Shown here in pieces: positions 23,929 through 33,700 of a stretch of 64,000 nt of DNA. Source of the stretch: JAZKHT01 sp040385245 (GTDB lineage: Bacteria > Pseudomonadota > Alphaproteobacteria > Rhodobacterales > Rhodobacteraceae); NCBI GenBank assembly GCA_040385245.1, contig JAZKHT010000008.1, positions 1 through 64,000 of the forward strand. Reading direction: 5' to 3'. Position 1 is the first letter of the stretch. Every line of letters starts with the position of its first letter. Both the position numbers and the translations under genes were made by a program. The notes below the pieces were generated by a model. That model ran no database searches, was not told where the DNA came from, and saw only the letters and a list, made by a program, of their open reading frames with translations.

Positions 23929-24501
23929 ATGATGTGGACCATGGACGGCGCCCCCGAGCGCAAGTTTCACCGGGCCGATGACCGGACCGGCAGCGGCATC
24001 GTTCTGACGGATGGCCGCGTGGTCGAGGGCTATGCCTCGGTCTTTGGACGGCGCGATCAGGGCGGGGATACGGTGATGCCGGGGGCCTATGCCGGGTCGC
24101 TTGCCGGGTTGGCGCGACGGGGCGCGCGGGTCAAGATGCTTTGGCAGCATGACCCTGCGCAGCCCATCGGCATCTGGGACGAGGTGCGCGAGGATGCGAC
24201 CGGCCTGTGGGTCAAGGGCCGCATCCTGACCGAGGTGGACAAGGGGCGTGAGGCTGTAGCCCTTCTGGCGGCTGGTGCGATCGACGGACTGTCGATCGGC
24301 TATCGCACCCTGAAGGCCGAACGGGATGCCAAAGGGCAGCGCGCCTTGACCGAACTTGAACTTTGGGAGGTGTCATTGGTGACGTTTCCCATGTTGCCCG
24401 AGGCGCGGGTGGCGGCAAAGGGTGGATCGCCCGGCGCGGATGTCTTGCGCGACTTGGCGGCGGCCTTTGACGAGGCACGCCACAGACTGGCCGCGCGCTG
24501 A
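23929..24501 (+). CDS. GTA prohead protease (g4)
   Basis: 190 aa HK97-family prohead serine protease that trims the capsid protein during maturation. Visible parts are VVEGYASVFGRRDQGGD, the catalytic His in MLWQHDP, the Ser in GAIDGLSIGY and LELWEVSLVTFPMLPEA. Follows g3.5 by 4 nt and precedes the capsid gene. ATG 23932 is an equivalent start. Confidence 0.93.
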   Translation: MMWTMDGAPERKFHRADDRTGSGIVLTDGRVVEGYASVFGRRDQGGDTVMPGAYAGSLAGLARRGARVKMLWQHDPAQPIGIWDEVREDATGLWVKGRILTEVDKGREAVALLAAGAIDGLSIGYRTLKAERDAKGQRALTELELWEVSLVTFPMLPEARVAAKGGSPGADVLRDLAAAFDEARHRLAAR

Positions 24502-24528
24502 GAGCGGCATTCGAAAAAGAGGTGACAG

Positions 24529-25719
24529 ATGACCAAGACGGCACTGGCCGGGGCATCCCCCCGCGCCACGGATCCGGCTGCGGAGGTTAAGACCGCGCTG
24601 GATGGATTCCTGAACGAATTCAATATGTTTCAGGGCGATGTGAAGATGACGCTGCAACAACAGGACGAACGCATGACCATGCTGGACCGCAAGACCGTGA
24701 CTTATGCCCGCCCCGCGCTGTCGATGACGGCCGAGGCGGAAGTGCCGCACAAGAAGGCGTTCAACGCCTATCTGCGCAGCGGCGACGATGATGGCCTGCG
24801 CGGCCTTGTGCTGGAAGGCAAGGCGATGAGCACCGCCGTTGCTGCCGACGGGGGCTATCTGGTCGATCCGCAGACGGCGGACACCATCCGGTCGATGCTG
24901 GTGTCGAGGGCGTCGATCCGGGCGGTGGCGTCGGTGGTCCAGGTCGAGGCGTCGTCGTTCGACGTGCTGGTGGACCGCAGCGACATCGGCACGGGCTGGG
25001 CCACGGAAACGGCGGCGCAGACCGAAAGCGCCACCCCCGCGATTGAACGCATCTCGATCCGGCTGCACGAGCTGTCAGCCATGCCGAAGGCCAGCCAGCG
25101 CCTGTTGGACGACAGCGCCTTTGACGTCGAAGGATGGCTGGCGGGCAAGATCGCCACGCGGTTCATGCGGGCGGAATCGGCGGCCTTTGTGTCGGGTGAC
25201 GGGGTGGACAAGCCCAAAGGGTTTCTGACCGCGCCGAAAGTCGAGGATGCCGATTGGGAATGGGGCAGTCTTGGCTATGTGCCGACGGGGGCTGCCAGTG
25301 ACTTTGCCTCTGTCAACGCCGCCGATTGCATCATCAATCTGGTCTACGCGGTGGGTGCCGAATACCGCGCCAATGCGACTTTCGTGATGAACTCCAAAAC
25401 CGCAGGTGCCGTGCGCAAGATGAAGGACGCCGACGGGCGTTTCCTTTGGTCGGACGGGCTGGCGGCGGGGGAGCCTGCGCGGTTGATGGGCTATGCGGTC
25501 CTAATCTGCGAGGACATGCCCGATATCGCAGCGGGTGCCTATGCGATGGCCTTTGGTGATTTCAAGGCGGGCTATACCATCGCCGAACGTCCCGATCTGC
25601 GCATCCTGCGCGATCCGTTCAGCGCCAAGCCGCATGTGCTGTTTTATGCCAGCAAGCGGGTCGGCGGGGACGTCACCGACTTTGCCGCGATCAAGCTGCT
25701 GAAAATCGCGCAGTCCTGA
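24529..25719 (+). CDS. GTA major capsid protein (g5)
   Basis: 396 aa HK97-fold capsid protein. The N-terminal ~100 residues are helical and scaffold-like and are expected to be removed by g4; the mature part begins around HKKAFNAYLRSG and contains ADGGYLVDPQTADTI, SAMPKASQRLLDDS, FVSGDGVDKPKGFL and FGDFKAGYTI. AAAGAGGTG precedes the ATG. This gene is commonly used as a GTA marker. Confidence 0.95.
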   Translation: MTKTALAGASPRATDPAAEVKTALDGFLNEFNMFQGDVKMTLQQQDERMTMLDRKTVTYARPALSMTAEAEVPHKKAFNAYLRSGDDDGLRGLVLEGKAMSTAVAADGGYLVDPQTADTIRSMLVSRASIRAVASVVQVEASSFDVLVDRSDIGTGWATETAAQTESATPAIERISIRLHELSAMPKASQRLLDDSAFDVEGWLAGKIATRFMRAESAAFVSGDGVDKPKGFLTAPKVEDADWEWGSLGYVPTGAASDFASVNAADCIINLVYAVGAEYRANATFVMNSKTAGAVRKMKDADGRFLWSDGLAAGEPARLMGYAVLICEDMPDIAAGAYAMAFGDFKAGYTIAERPDLRILRDPFSAKPHVLFYASKRVGGDVTDFAAIKLLKIAQS

Positions 25720-25785
25720 CACCGGGGCGGTGGCCCGGTCCCGTGGTGGGGCCGGGTCTGGACGGCAGGTCACGGGAGTAAGGGC

Positions 25786-26382
25786 ATGTTGATCGAACAG
25801 GACGCGCTGCCGGGATCGGCGCTGCCGATGCAGGCGATGAAGGATCACCTTCGCCTGGGCACGGGGTTTTCGGATGATGGGATGCAGGACGGGCTGATCG
25901 AGGGCTATCTGCGGGCCGCCCTTGCCACGATCGAGGGGCGGATCGGCAAGGTCCTGATTGCCCGGCGGTTTTTGATGCAGCTGTCTGATTGGCGTGGCAG
26001 CACCGGGCAGGCGTTTCCGGTGGCCCCTGTCAGCGGGATTGTCGAGGTCGCGGTGATCAACGCGGCCGACCTGCGGGTGACCATCGCGCCGGAGCGTTAC
26101 CGTCTTGTACCCGATGCACATCGCCCGAAACTGGTGGCGGTGGGTGGGGATTTGCCCGTGGTGCCGACGGGCGGGCGCATCGAAGTGGTCTTTGATGCAG
26201 GTTTCGGGTCGGTCTGGACGGCGGTGCCTGCCGATCTGGCCCAGGCGGTGATGCTGCTTGCGGCGGAGTATCACGAAAATCGCCACGACACCGACGGACG
26301 GGGGCTGGGCCTGCCTTTGGGCGTGCAGAGCTTGATCGAGCGGTGGCGCACGGTGCGCGTTCTGGGCGGGGGCAGCGCATGA
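25786..26382 (+). CDS. GTA head-tail connector/adaptor (g6)
   Basis: 198 aa, gp6-like head-tail connector. The N-terminal MKDHLRLGTGF and LIEGYLRAALATIEGRIGK, the FPVAPVSGIVEVAVIN core and the helical end DLAQAVMLLAAEYHENR are family features. GGGAGTAAGG lies before ATG 25786. Its end overlaps g7 by 4 nt. Confidence 0.88.
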   Translation: MLIEQDALPGSALPMQAMKDHLRLGTGFSDDGMQDGLIEGYLRAALATIEGRIGKVLIARRFLMQLSDWRGSTGQAFPVAPVSGIVEVAVINAADLRVTIAPERYRLVPDAHRPKLVAVGGDLPVVPTGGRIEVVFDAGFGSVWTAVPADLAQAVMLLAAEYHENRHDTDGRGLGLPLGVQSLIERWRTVRVLGGGSA

Positions 26383-26717
26383 GCCGTGTTAACCTGAACC
26401 GTCGGCTGGTGTTGGAGGGGGCGCAACGGCAGCCGGATGGCGCCGGTGGATATGCGGTGGTCTGGCAGCCCGTCGGCACGGTCTGGGCTGAAGTGATCCC
26501 CGGAACAGGCCGCGAGGCGGGGCTGGTCGAAGCGACGGTCGCATCGGTGCCCTACCGCATCACCGTGAGGGGCGCGCCCGATGGGGCACCGTCGCGACCG
26601 CGCCCGGATCAGAGGTTTCGCGATGCGTCGAGGGTGTTCCGCATCCTTGCGGTGACCGAGCGGGACCGGCGCGGCCAGTACCTGACCTGTTTCGCCCAAG
26701 AGGAGGTGCCGACATGA
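26379..26717 (+). CDS. GTA head-tail joining/stopper protein (g7)
   Basis: 112 aa small beta-rich protein of the phage head-tail adaptor (SPP1 gp16-like) group: NRRLVLEGAQRQPDGAGGY, WAEVIPGTGRE, YRITVRGAP, RVFRILAVTERD. ATG 26379 overlaps the g6 stop; the upstream in-frame ATG at 26343 lies inside g6. Overlaps g8. Confidence 0.87.
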   Translation: MSRVNLNRRLVLEGAQRQPDGAGGYAVVWQPVGTVWAEVIPGTGREAGLVEATVASVPYRITVRGAPDGAPSRPRPDQRFRDASRVFRILAVTERDRRGQYLTCFAQEEVPT

Positions 26718-27112
26718 GCTATGGCGCAGCAGCCGCTTTGCAGGCGGCGATCTTTCAGCATCTGGCTGCCGATCCGGCGCTGGCCGGGATCAGCATCGTT
26801 GATGCCATTCCGCCCGGCACGGCGACTGGCACCTTTGTTCTGCTGGGGCCGGAAGAGGTGACGGACCAGGCGGACAAATCCGGCGGCGGGGCAGAACATC
26901 GCGTGGTGATCAGCGTGATCAGCGATTCAACTGGGTTTCTGGCGGCAAAGACCATCGCGGTAGCGATTTCCGACAGGCTGGACGGGGCTGTGCCAGCGCT
27001 GGCACGCGGACAGCTGGTGTCACTGGCGTTCCAGCGCGCGGTGGCGCGGCGGCTGGAAGCGGGCGACGTGCGGCGGATCGATCTGAGCTTTCGTGCCCGG
27101 ATCGAGGATTAG
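26714..27112 (+). CDS. GTA tail terminator, DUF3168 (g8)
   Basis: 132 aa DUF3168 family tail completion protein that caps the tail tube at the neck: AAALQAAIFQHLAADPALAG, FVLLGPEEVTDQADKSGGG, HRVVISVIS. AGGAGG is placed ideally before the ATG. Overlaps g7 by 4 nt. Confidence 0.9.
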   Translation: MSYGAAAALQAAIFQHLAADPALAGISIVDAIPPGTATGTFVLLGPEEVTDQADKSGGGAEHRVVISVISDSTGFLAAKTIAVAISDRLDGAVPALARGQLVSLAFQRAVARRLEAGDVRRIDLSFRARIED

Positions 27113-27160
27113 GGCACGGCGACGTGTCAGCGGTTTCAACGATTTATGCAGGGGCAAGAC

Positions 27161-27574
27161 ATGGCGGTGCAAAACGGCAAAGACCTTTTGGTGAAGGTCG
27201 ATCTGACGGGCGACGGGCAGTTTGAAACCATCGCGGGTCTGCGTGCCACGCGGATCAGCTTCAACGCCGAAACGGTGGATGTCACCAGTCTGGAAAGTAA
27301 GGGGGGCTGGCGTGAGTTGCTGGGCGGGGCAGGGGTCAAATCCGCCGCCATCTCTGGCGCGGGAGTGTTTCGGGATGCCGACACCGACGAACGTGCGCGG
27401 CAGATCTTTTTCGACGGCGAGGTGCCGGCGTTTCAGGTGGTGATCCCGGATTTTGGCGTGATCGAGGGGCCGTTCCAGATTGCATCTATTGAATATGCGG
27501 GCAGCCACAATGGCGAAGCGACGTATGACATGTCGCTGGCATCGGCGGGTGTGCTGACGTTTACGGCGCTGTGA
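27161..27574 (+). CDS. GTA major tail tube protein (g9)
   Basis: 137 aa TP901-1-type tail tube subunit: AVQNGKDLLVKVD, GLRATRISFNAETVDVTSLE, GWRELLGGAGVKSAAISGAG, FEYAGSHNGEA-like C-terminal region. AGGGGCAAG precedes ATG 27161; an ATG at 27146 would add five residues. Confidence 0.92.
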   Translation: MAVQNGKDLLVKVDLTGDGQFETIAGLRATRISFNAETVDVTSLESKGGWRELLGGAGVKSAAISGAGVFRDADTDERARQIFFDGEVPAFQVVIPDFGVIEGPFQIASIEYAGSHNGEATYDMSLASAGVLTFTAL

Positions 27575-27894
27575 TGGTGAACCCCTGGGGCGGGGAGGTC
27601 GCGCTGGTGCTGGACGGCGAGCGTCATCTGGCCAAATTGACGCTGGGTGCCTTGGCCGAGCTGGAGGCGACGCTGGAAACGGGCGCGCTGGTCGATCTGG
27701 TCGAACGGTTCGAGTCGGGGCGATTTTCCACCCGCGACGTGCTGGCGCTGGTGGTGGCGGGCCTGCGCGGCGGGGGGTGGCGTGGCACCTCTGATGACCT
27801 GCGGACGGTCGATATCGCAGGGGGGCCGATCGAGGCGGCGCGGGCGGCTGCGGAATTGCTGGCGCGCGCCTTTGCCGTACCCGAGGTGCGATGA
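27574..27894 (+). CDS. GTA g10, tail assembly chaperone-like
   Basis: 106 aa of the GTA_gp10 / phage tail assembly chaperone group: GGEVALVLDGERHLAKLTLG, ALAELEATLETGALVDLVER, FSTRDVLALVVAGLRGGG. ATG 27574 shares a base with the g9 stop; a GTG at 27571 is alternative. Overlaps g10.1 by 4 nt. In tailed phages such pairs of small genes before the tape measure act as tape-measure chaperones. Confidence 0.85.
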   Translation: MVNPWGGEVALVLDGERHLAKLTLGALAELEATLETGALVDLVERFESGRFSTRDVLALVVAGLRGGGWRGTSDDLRTVDIAGGPIEAARAAAELLARAFAVPEVR

Positions 27895-28097
27895 ACCGGG
27901 GCATCGATTGGCCGGGCCTGATGCGGGCGGGGCTGCACGGGCTGGGGCTGACGCCGGATGTGTTTTGGCGTCTGACGCCCGTGGAATTGCGGATCATGCT
28001 GGGGGCGGATCACGCCGCCCCCGCCCTGACGCGGGCGCGGCTGCAGGAGCTGTCGGCCGCATTCCCGGATGTGCGAAGGAAGCAGAGCTATGGCTGA
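27891..28097 (+). CDS. GTA g10.1, small tail assembly chaperone
   Basis: 68 aa. WPGLMRAGLHGLGLTPDVFW and LTPVELRIMLG are typical of the phage TAC family annotated between g10 and g11 in Rhodobacterales. The ATGA overlap with g10 and 8-nt overlap with g11 fit coupled translation. Confidence 0.85.
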   Translation: MNRGIDWPGLMRAGLHGLGLTPDVFWRLTPVELRIMLGADHAAPALTRARLQELSAAFPDVRRKQSYG

Positions 28098-28743
28098 GTT
28101 GAATGCGCTGGACGGGCCGATTGCGGCGCTTGAGGCGCGGATGGGCACAAGTGCCGGGATGGTCGCCGCCTTTGACAGTGAATTGGCGCGGATGCAGGAA
28201 ACGATGCTGCTGACCGGGCGCGAGGTGGGCACGCTGTCATCCAGCATCGGGGGCGGGTTGCGGCGGGCCTTTGACGGGCTTGTGTTTGACGGGCTGAAGC
28301 TGTCGGACGCCTTGCAGATGGTGGCGCGGACGATGGTGGACAGCGTCTACAGCATCGCGATGCGGCCGGTGCAGAACGCCTTTGGCGGCATGTTGGCCGA
28401 AGGGATCAACGGGTTGGTGGGGGGGATCATGCCCTTTGCCAAGGGCGGTGCCTTCTCGCAGGGGCGGGTCATGCCGTTTGCCAAGGGGGGCCTGGTCAGT
28501 TCGCCCACGATGTTTCCGATGCGGGGTGGGCGCGGCCTGATGGGCGAGGCTGGGCCAGAGGCAATCTTGCCGCTGGCGCGCGGCGCAGACGGGCGGTTGG
28601 GCGTGCAGGCGGGCGGCGGCGGGCGACCCGTGACCGTGGTGATGAACATCCAGACGCCGGACGTGCAGGGATTTGCCCGAAGTCAAAGCCAGATCGCGGC
28701 GCAGACTGCCCGCGCCCTGTCGCGCGGTCAGCGGAACAGATGA
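28090..28743 (+). CDS. GTA tape measure protein (g11)
   Basis: 217 aa, very short for a tape measure, in line with the short GTA tail. Contains AELNALDGPIAALEARMGTS, helical stretch ARTMVDSVYSIAMRPVQNAF, glycine-rich IMPFAKGGAFSQG repeated once as VMPFAKGGLVSSP, and GEAGPEAILPLARG. ATG 28090 lies inside the end of g10.1. Confidence 0.88.
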   Translation: MAELNALDGPIAALEARMGTSAGMVAAFDSELARMQETMLLTGREVGTLSSSIGGGLRRAFDGLVFDGLKLSDALQMVARTMVDSVYSIAMRPVQNAFGGMLAEGINGLVGGIMPFAKGGAFSQGRVMPFAKGGLVSSPTMFPMRGGRGLMGEAGPEAILPLARGADGRLGVQAGGGGRPVTVVMNIQTPDVQGFARSQSQIAAQTARALSRGQRNR

Positions 28744-28753
28744 GGGGACGACA

Positions 28754-29386
28754 ATGGCATTCCACGAGATCCGCTTTCCGGCAAACCTGAGTTTCGGGTC
28801 TGTCGGCGGGCCAGAGCGACGCACCGAGATCGTCACGCTGGCCAATGGGTTTGAGGAGAGGAACTCCCCATGGGCCCATTCGCGCAGGCGCTATGACGCG
28901 GGGCTTGGCCTGCGCAGTCTGGATGACGTCGAAGCGCTGATCGCGTTTTTTGAGGCGCGGCGGGGGCCGTTGTTCGGGTTCCGGTGGAAAGATTGGGCTG
29001 ACTACAAATCCTGTGCCTCGTCGCGCAATCCGGGGCCGCAAGATCAACTGATCGGGCACGGGGATGGGGTTTCCACGGTGTTTGCATTGGCCAAAACCTA
29101 TGACTCCGGTGGGATTGGCTATACCCGCCCGGTGCTGAAGCCAGTTGCCGGGACGGTTGTGGTGGCGCTGGCGAATGACCCCAAGATAGAGGGGGTGGAG
29201 TTCAGTGTCGATGTGGTGGCGGGCACCGTGACCTTTGCCATCCCCCCCGATGTGGGTGTGCCGGTCACGGCCGGGTTCGAATTCGATGTGCCCGTGCGCT
29301 TTGACACCGATCTGATCCAGGTGTCGGTCGCATCGTTTCAGGCGGGCGATGTCCCGACAGTGCCGGTGCTGGAGGTGCGCATCTGA
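28754..29386 (+). CDS. GTA distal tail protein, DUF2460 (g12)
   Basis: 210 aa DUF2460: MAFHEIRFPANLSFGSVGGP, ANGFEERNSPWAHSRRRYDA, FFEARRGPLFGFRWKDWADY. Forms the distal tail ring joining tube to baseplate hub. The stop shares one base with the g13 start. Confidence 0.92.
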   Translation: MAFHEIRFPANLSFGSVGGPERRTEIVTLANGFEERNSPWAHSRRRYDAGLGLRSLDDVEALIAFFEARRGPLFGFRWKDWADYKSCASSRNPGPQDQLIGHGDGVSTVFALAKTYDSGGIGYTRPVLKPVAGTVVVALANDPKIEGVEFSVDVVAGTVTFAIPPDVGVPVTAGFEFDVPVRFDTDLIQVSVASFQAGDVPTVPVLEVRI

Positions 29387-30282
29387 TGGCGGGGGCAACA
29401 TCGCTGCATGCGCATCTGGCGCAGGGGCTGACAACCGTTTGCCGGGTCTGGTTCGTGCTGCGGCGCGACGGGGTTGGGTTCGGGTTTACGGATCACGACC
29501 GCGATCTGGGATTTGACGGGATGGTGTTCAAGGCGGGAAGCGGATTGACCGCGCGCGCCTTGCAGCAAACCACAGGTCTGGCGGTCGACAACACTGAAGC
29601 GGTGGGCGCGCTGTCGGATGCGGCGGTGACCGAGGCGGATGTGCTGGCCGGGCGGTTCGACGGGGCGGAGGTGCGCGCCTGGCTGGTCAACTGGGCGGAG
29701 CCGGACACAAGGGTGCAGCAGTTCAGCGGCACGCTGGGCGAAATCGTTCAGGTTGGTGGTGCCTTTCGCGCGGAACTGCGGGGCCTGACCGAGGCGCTGA
29801 ATCAGCCACAGGGGCGGGTTTATCAGCGCGATTGCTCGGCCGTGCTGGGGGACCGGCACTGTGGTTTCAACACGTTGACGCCGGGATATTTCGCAGACTG
29901 CCCGCTGCTGGACATCGAAGAGGGCCGCATTCTGCGGTTCGCGCTCGAGGGCTTCGAGGATCGCTGGTTTGAACGCGGTCAGGTGACTGTGTTGACCGGC
30001 ACGGCTGCGGGACTGACGGGTGTTGTCAAGAACGACCGGGCGCATCCCTTGGGGCGGAGCGTGGAGTTGTGGCAGGCGCTGGGTGCTGTGCCGGCGGCTG
30101 GTGACGTGCTGCGGATTACGGCGGGGTGTGACCGTCAGGTTGGTACTTGTCGGGATAAATTCAACAATTTCCTAAGCTTTCGCGGGTTTCCGCATGTTCC
30201 GGGCGAAGATTGGTTGACGGCATATCCGTCGCGCAGCGTGGCGGTTGGGGGGGACGGTCCGTCGCTGTCGTTGTTCACATGA
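29386..30282 (+). CDS. GTA baseplate hub, DUF2163 (g13)
   Basis: 298 aa DUF2163/BR0599 family: FVLRRDGVGFGFTDHDRDL, GLAVDNTEAVGALSDAAVTE, VYQRDCSAVLGDRHCGFN, and the C-terminal CDRQVGTCRDKFNNFLSFRG with HVPGEDW. Cysteines in RDCSAVLGDRHC, ADCP and GCDRQVGTC form a cluster; the RcGTA hub is reported to bind an iron-sulfur cluster, so these are the likely ligands (inference). Overlaps g14 by 4 nt. Confidence 0.92.
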   Translation: MAGATSLHAHLAQGLTTVCRVWFVLRRDGVGFGFTDHDRDLGFDGMVFKAGSGLTARALQQTTGLAVDNTEAVGALSDAAVTEADVLAGRFDGAEVRAWLVNWAEPDTRVQQFSGTLGEIVQVGGAFRAELRGLTEALNQPQGRVYQRDCSAVLGDRHCGFNTLTPGYFADCPLLDIEEGRILRFALEGFEDRWFERGQVTVLTGTAAGLTGVVKNDRAHPLGRSVELWQALGAVPAAGDVLRITAGCDRQVGTCRDKFNNFLSFRGFPHVPGEDWLTAYPSRSVAVGGDGPSLSLFT

Positions 30283-30722
30283 TCGACAGGCTGTTTATTG
30301 TGGCCGAAGCGCGCGGGTGGATCGGCACGCCGTATCTGCATCAGGCCTCGGTCAAGGGGGCGGGGGCGGACTGTCTGGGGTTGCTGCGCGGCGTTTGGCG
30401 GGCCGTCTGCGGGACAGAGCCGCAAGCGGTGCCGGCTTATACCCGCGATTGGGCGGAAACCGGTGCGGATGAGGTGTTGATGGCTGCAGCTGACCGCTGG
30501 CTGGTCCGGCAAGGTGCAGCTGCGATTGCGCCCGGTGATGTGCTGCTGTTCCGCATGCGGGACGGGTCCATCGCCAAGCATCTTGGGATCGCTGCCGATT
30601 GTGGCCCTGCGCCAAGTTTCATCCATGCCTTCACTGGGCATGGGGTCGTCGAAAGCCCGCTTTCGGCACCATGGGCGCGCCGGATCGTGGCGCGGTTTGC
30701 GTTTCCGAAGGGGACTGTCTGA
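30279..30722 (+). CDS. GTA NlpC/P60 peptidase (g14)
   Basis: 147 aa cell-wall peptidase: WIGTPYLHQASVKGAGADC with catalytic Cys32, and His101 in IAKHLGIAAD. It is thought to cut recipient peptidoglycan during DNA entry. ATG 30279 overlaps the g13 stop; the ATG at 30210 lies inside g13. Confidence 0.92.
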   Translation: MIDRLFIVAEARGWIGTPYLHQASVKGAGADCLGLLRGVWRAVCGTEPQAVPAYTRDWAETGADEVLMAAADRWLVRQGAAAIAPGDVLLFRMRDGSIAKHLGIAADCGPAPSFIHAFTGHGVVESPLSAPWARRIVARFAFPKGTV

Positions 30723-33700
30723 ATGGCCACTATCCTTTTATCCGCCGTGGGCGCTGCTGTCGGGGCTGGCTTCGGTGGCACGGTCCTTGGGCTGTCGGGT
30801 GCCGTGATCGGCCGTGCGGTCGGGGCGACGCTGGGGCGCGTCATCGACCAGCGCATCCTGGGCGCAGGCTCTGACGCGGTCGAGGTGGGGCGTGTCGATC
30901 GGTTTCGCCTGATGGGGGCCAGCGAGGGGGCCGCCGTTGCCCAAGTCTGGGGGCGCACGCGGTTGGCAGGTCAGGTGATCTGGGCCACCCGGTTTGTCGA
31001 GGACGTGACCAAAAGCGGTGGATCAAAGGGTGCGCCGCAGCCAAAGACGGTCAGCTATTCCTATTCGGTCAGTCTGGCGATTGCCCTTTGCGAAGGGGAA
31101 ATACTGCGGGTTGGCCGGATCTGGGCGGATGGCATGGAAATCGCGCCCAAAAGCCTGAATCTGCGGGTCTATACCGGCGGCGAGGACCAGCTGCCTGATC
31201 CCAAGATCGTGGCGGTCGAGGGGGCGGACAAGGCACCTGCCTATCGCGGCATCGCCTATGTGGTCATCGAAGAACTGGCTTTGGCTGATTTCGGCAACCG
31301 CGTGCCGCAGTTCAACTTTGAGGTGGTCCGGTCGGCGCAGGGCCCGTTGGCCGAGGCGCAGACCAGTCTGACCGACGCGGTGACCGCCGTCGCGATGATC
31401 CCTGGCACCGGCGAGTATGCCCTTGCGACAACCCCGGTGCATTACACCGATGGTCCCGGTCAGAACCGGTCCGCCAATGTGAATTCGGCGCTGGAAGTGA
31501 CGGATTTCGCAGCCTCTCTGTTGCAGTTGCGGGAAGAGTTGCCAAAGTGCAGATCGGTATCGCTGGTGGTGTCCTGGTTCGGGGACGATCTGCGCTGCGG
31601 CACCTGTCAGGTGCGCCCGAAGGTGGAGCAGAGATTGGCCGACGGGGTCAAGATGCCCTGGCGCGCCGGTGGCATTGACCGGACGGGGGCAGACGAGCTG
31701 GCCAGGATGGACGGACGGTCGATCTTTGGTGGCACCCCGGCGGATGCGTCAGTGATCGAGGCGATCAAGGCGCTCCGCGCGGGCGGGCAGGAGGTGATGT
31801 TCTATCCCTTTGTCCTGATGGAACAGCTTGTCGGTAACACGTTGCCTGATCCTTGGACTGGAGGGGAAAGTCAGCCCGCCTTGCCGTGGCGTGGGCGTAT
31901 CACGCTGGCACAGGCGCCGGGGCGTGCGGGCAGTTCTGACCGGAATGCGGCAGCCGAGCATGAGGTGGGTGCCTTTTTCGGCACAGCTACGGCGGCGGAT
32001 ATCGTGATCTTGGGTGACCGGGTGGTTCATTCCGGGTCGGACGAGTGGCGCTACCGCCGGTTCATTCTGCATTACGCCCGTTTGTGCATGTTGGCTGGTG
32101 GGGTGGATGCGTTCTGCATCGGGTCAGAACTCCGCGGGCTGACGCAAATCCGGGGTCAGGGCGACAGCTTTCCTGCTGTTGATGCGTTGCGGACGCTGGC
32201 GGCGGACGTGCGGGCGATCCTAGGGCCAGAGACAAAGATCAGCTATGCGGCGGACTGGTCGGAATATGCGGGGTTTCAGGCGGACGGGAACCGGTATTTC
32301 CACCTTGATCCTTTGTGGGCAGACGCCAATATCGACTTTGTCGGGATCGACAATTACATGCCCCTGTCGGATTGGCGCGACGGTGAGGATCATGCCGACG
32401 CAGGCTGGGGGTCGGTTTACAGCCTTGAGTACCTGAAGGCCAATATTGCCGGTGGCGAAGGGTTCGACTGGTATTACGACGGGCCCGAGGGGGAAGCGGC
32501 GCAGTACCGAAAGCCGATTGTCGATGATGTCCATGACGAGCCGTGGGTCTGGCGCGTCAAGGATTTACGCAGTTGGTGGGGCCTGCCGCATCACGAACGC
32601 ATCGGCGGCAGTCGGAATGCAACACCGACGGCATGGCAGCCGGGGTCAAAGCCGATCCGGTTCACGGAATATGGTTGCCCGTCTGTGGACAAGGGAACGA
32701 ACCAGCCAAACCTGTTCTACGACGCCAGATCGTCGGAATCCGCTGTGCCGCGCGCGTCGACCGGGCGGCGGGATGATCTGATCCAGATGCAATACCTGCG
32801 GGCCATGGCGGACTACTGGACCGATCCAGCACATAATCCGAACTCTGATGTCTATGCGGGGCAGATGGTGGATTTCGGTCGGGCGCATGTCTGGGCATGG
32901 GATGCGCGCCCCTTCCCGTTGTTTCCGGCGTTGTCGGATGTCTGGGGAGATGGCGCGAACTATCGTTTGGGGCATTGGCTGAACGGCAGGGTGACGTCGC
33001 AGCCGTTGGCAGCGGTTGTCGCCGAGCTGGCCGAAGGGGCCGGTGTGACGGCCATCAATACTGATCGTCTGTATGGCTTGGTCCGTGGCTATTCCACGTC
33101 GGATGTGCGCACGGCACGGTCGGCCTTGCAGCCCCTGATGCTGATGGGCAGTTTTGACACGGTGGAACGCGATGGGCAATTGGTGTTCCTGTCCCGCGAT
33201 GGTCGGATCACCCAAGACATCGACCCCGCCACCATGGCCGTAAGCGGTGACGCAGAGGGAGTGTTCGAGGTCGTGCGCTCCTCTGCGGCCGAGGTGTCGG
33301 GGCAGGTGCGTCTGGGCTATACCGAGGCCGATGGCGATTACTTGCAGCGCGTGGCGGACGCGCAGTTTCCAGACGATCTTGGTTTGGGCGTGGTGCAGTC
33401 CGACTTGGCGCTGGTTCTGACGGCGTCCGAAGGGCGCGCCACGGCCGAACGCTGGTTGGCCGAGGCGCGGGTGGGCCGGGATACGGCGCGTTTTGCCTTG
33501 CCCCGCTCCGCGCTTCATGTTGGCGCGGGGGACGTGGTGCGCATCAAAGGGCGGCGCTACCGCATCGACAGGACAGATCAGGGAGACGCGCAGCAGATCG
33601 AGGCGGTGCGTATTGAACCCGGGATCTACCAGCCAAGCGATGCAGCCGAAGATGCGATCCTTGCCCGCCGATTTGCCGCGCCAGTTCCGGTCTTTCCGCT

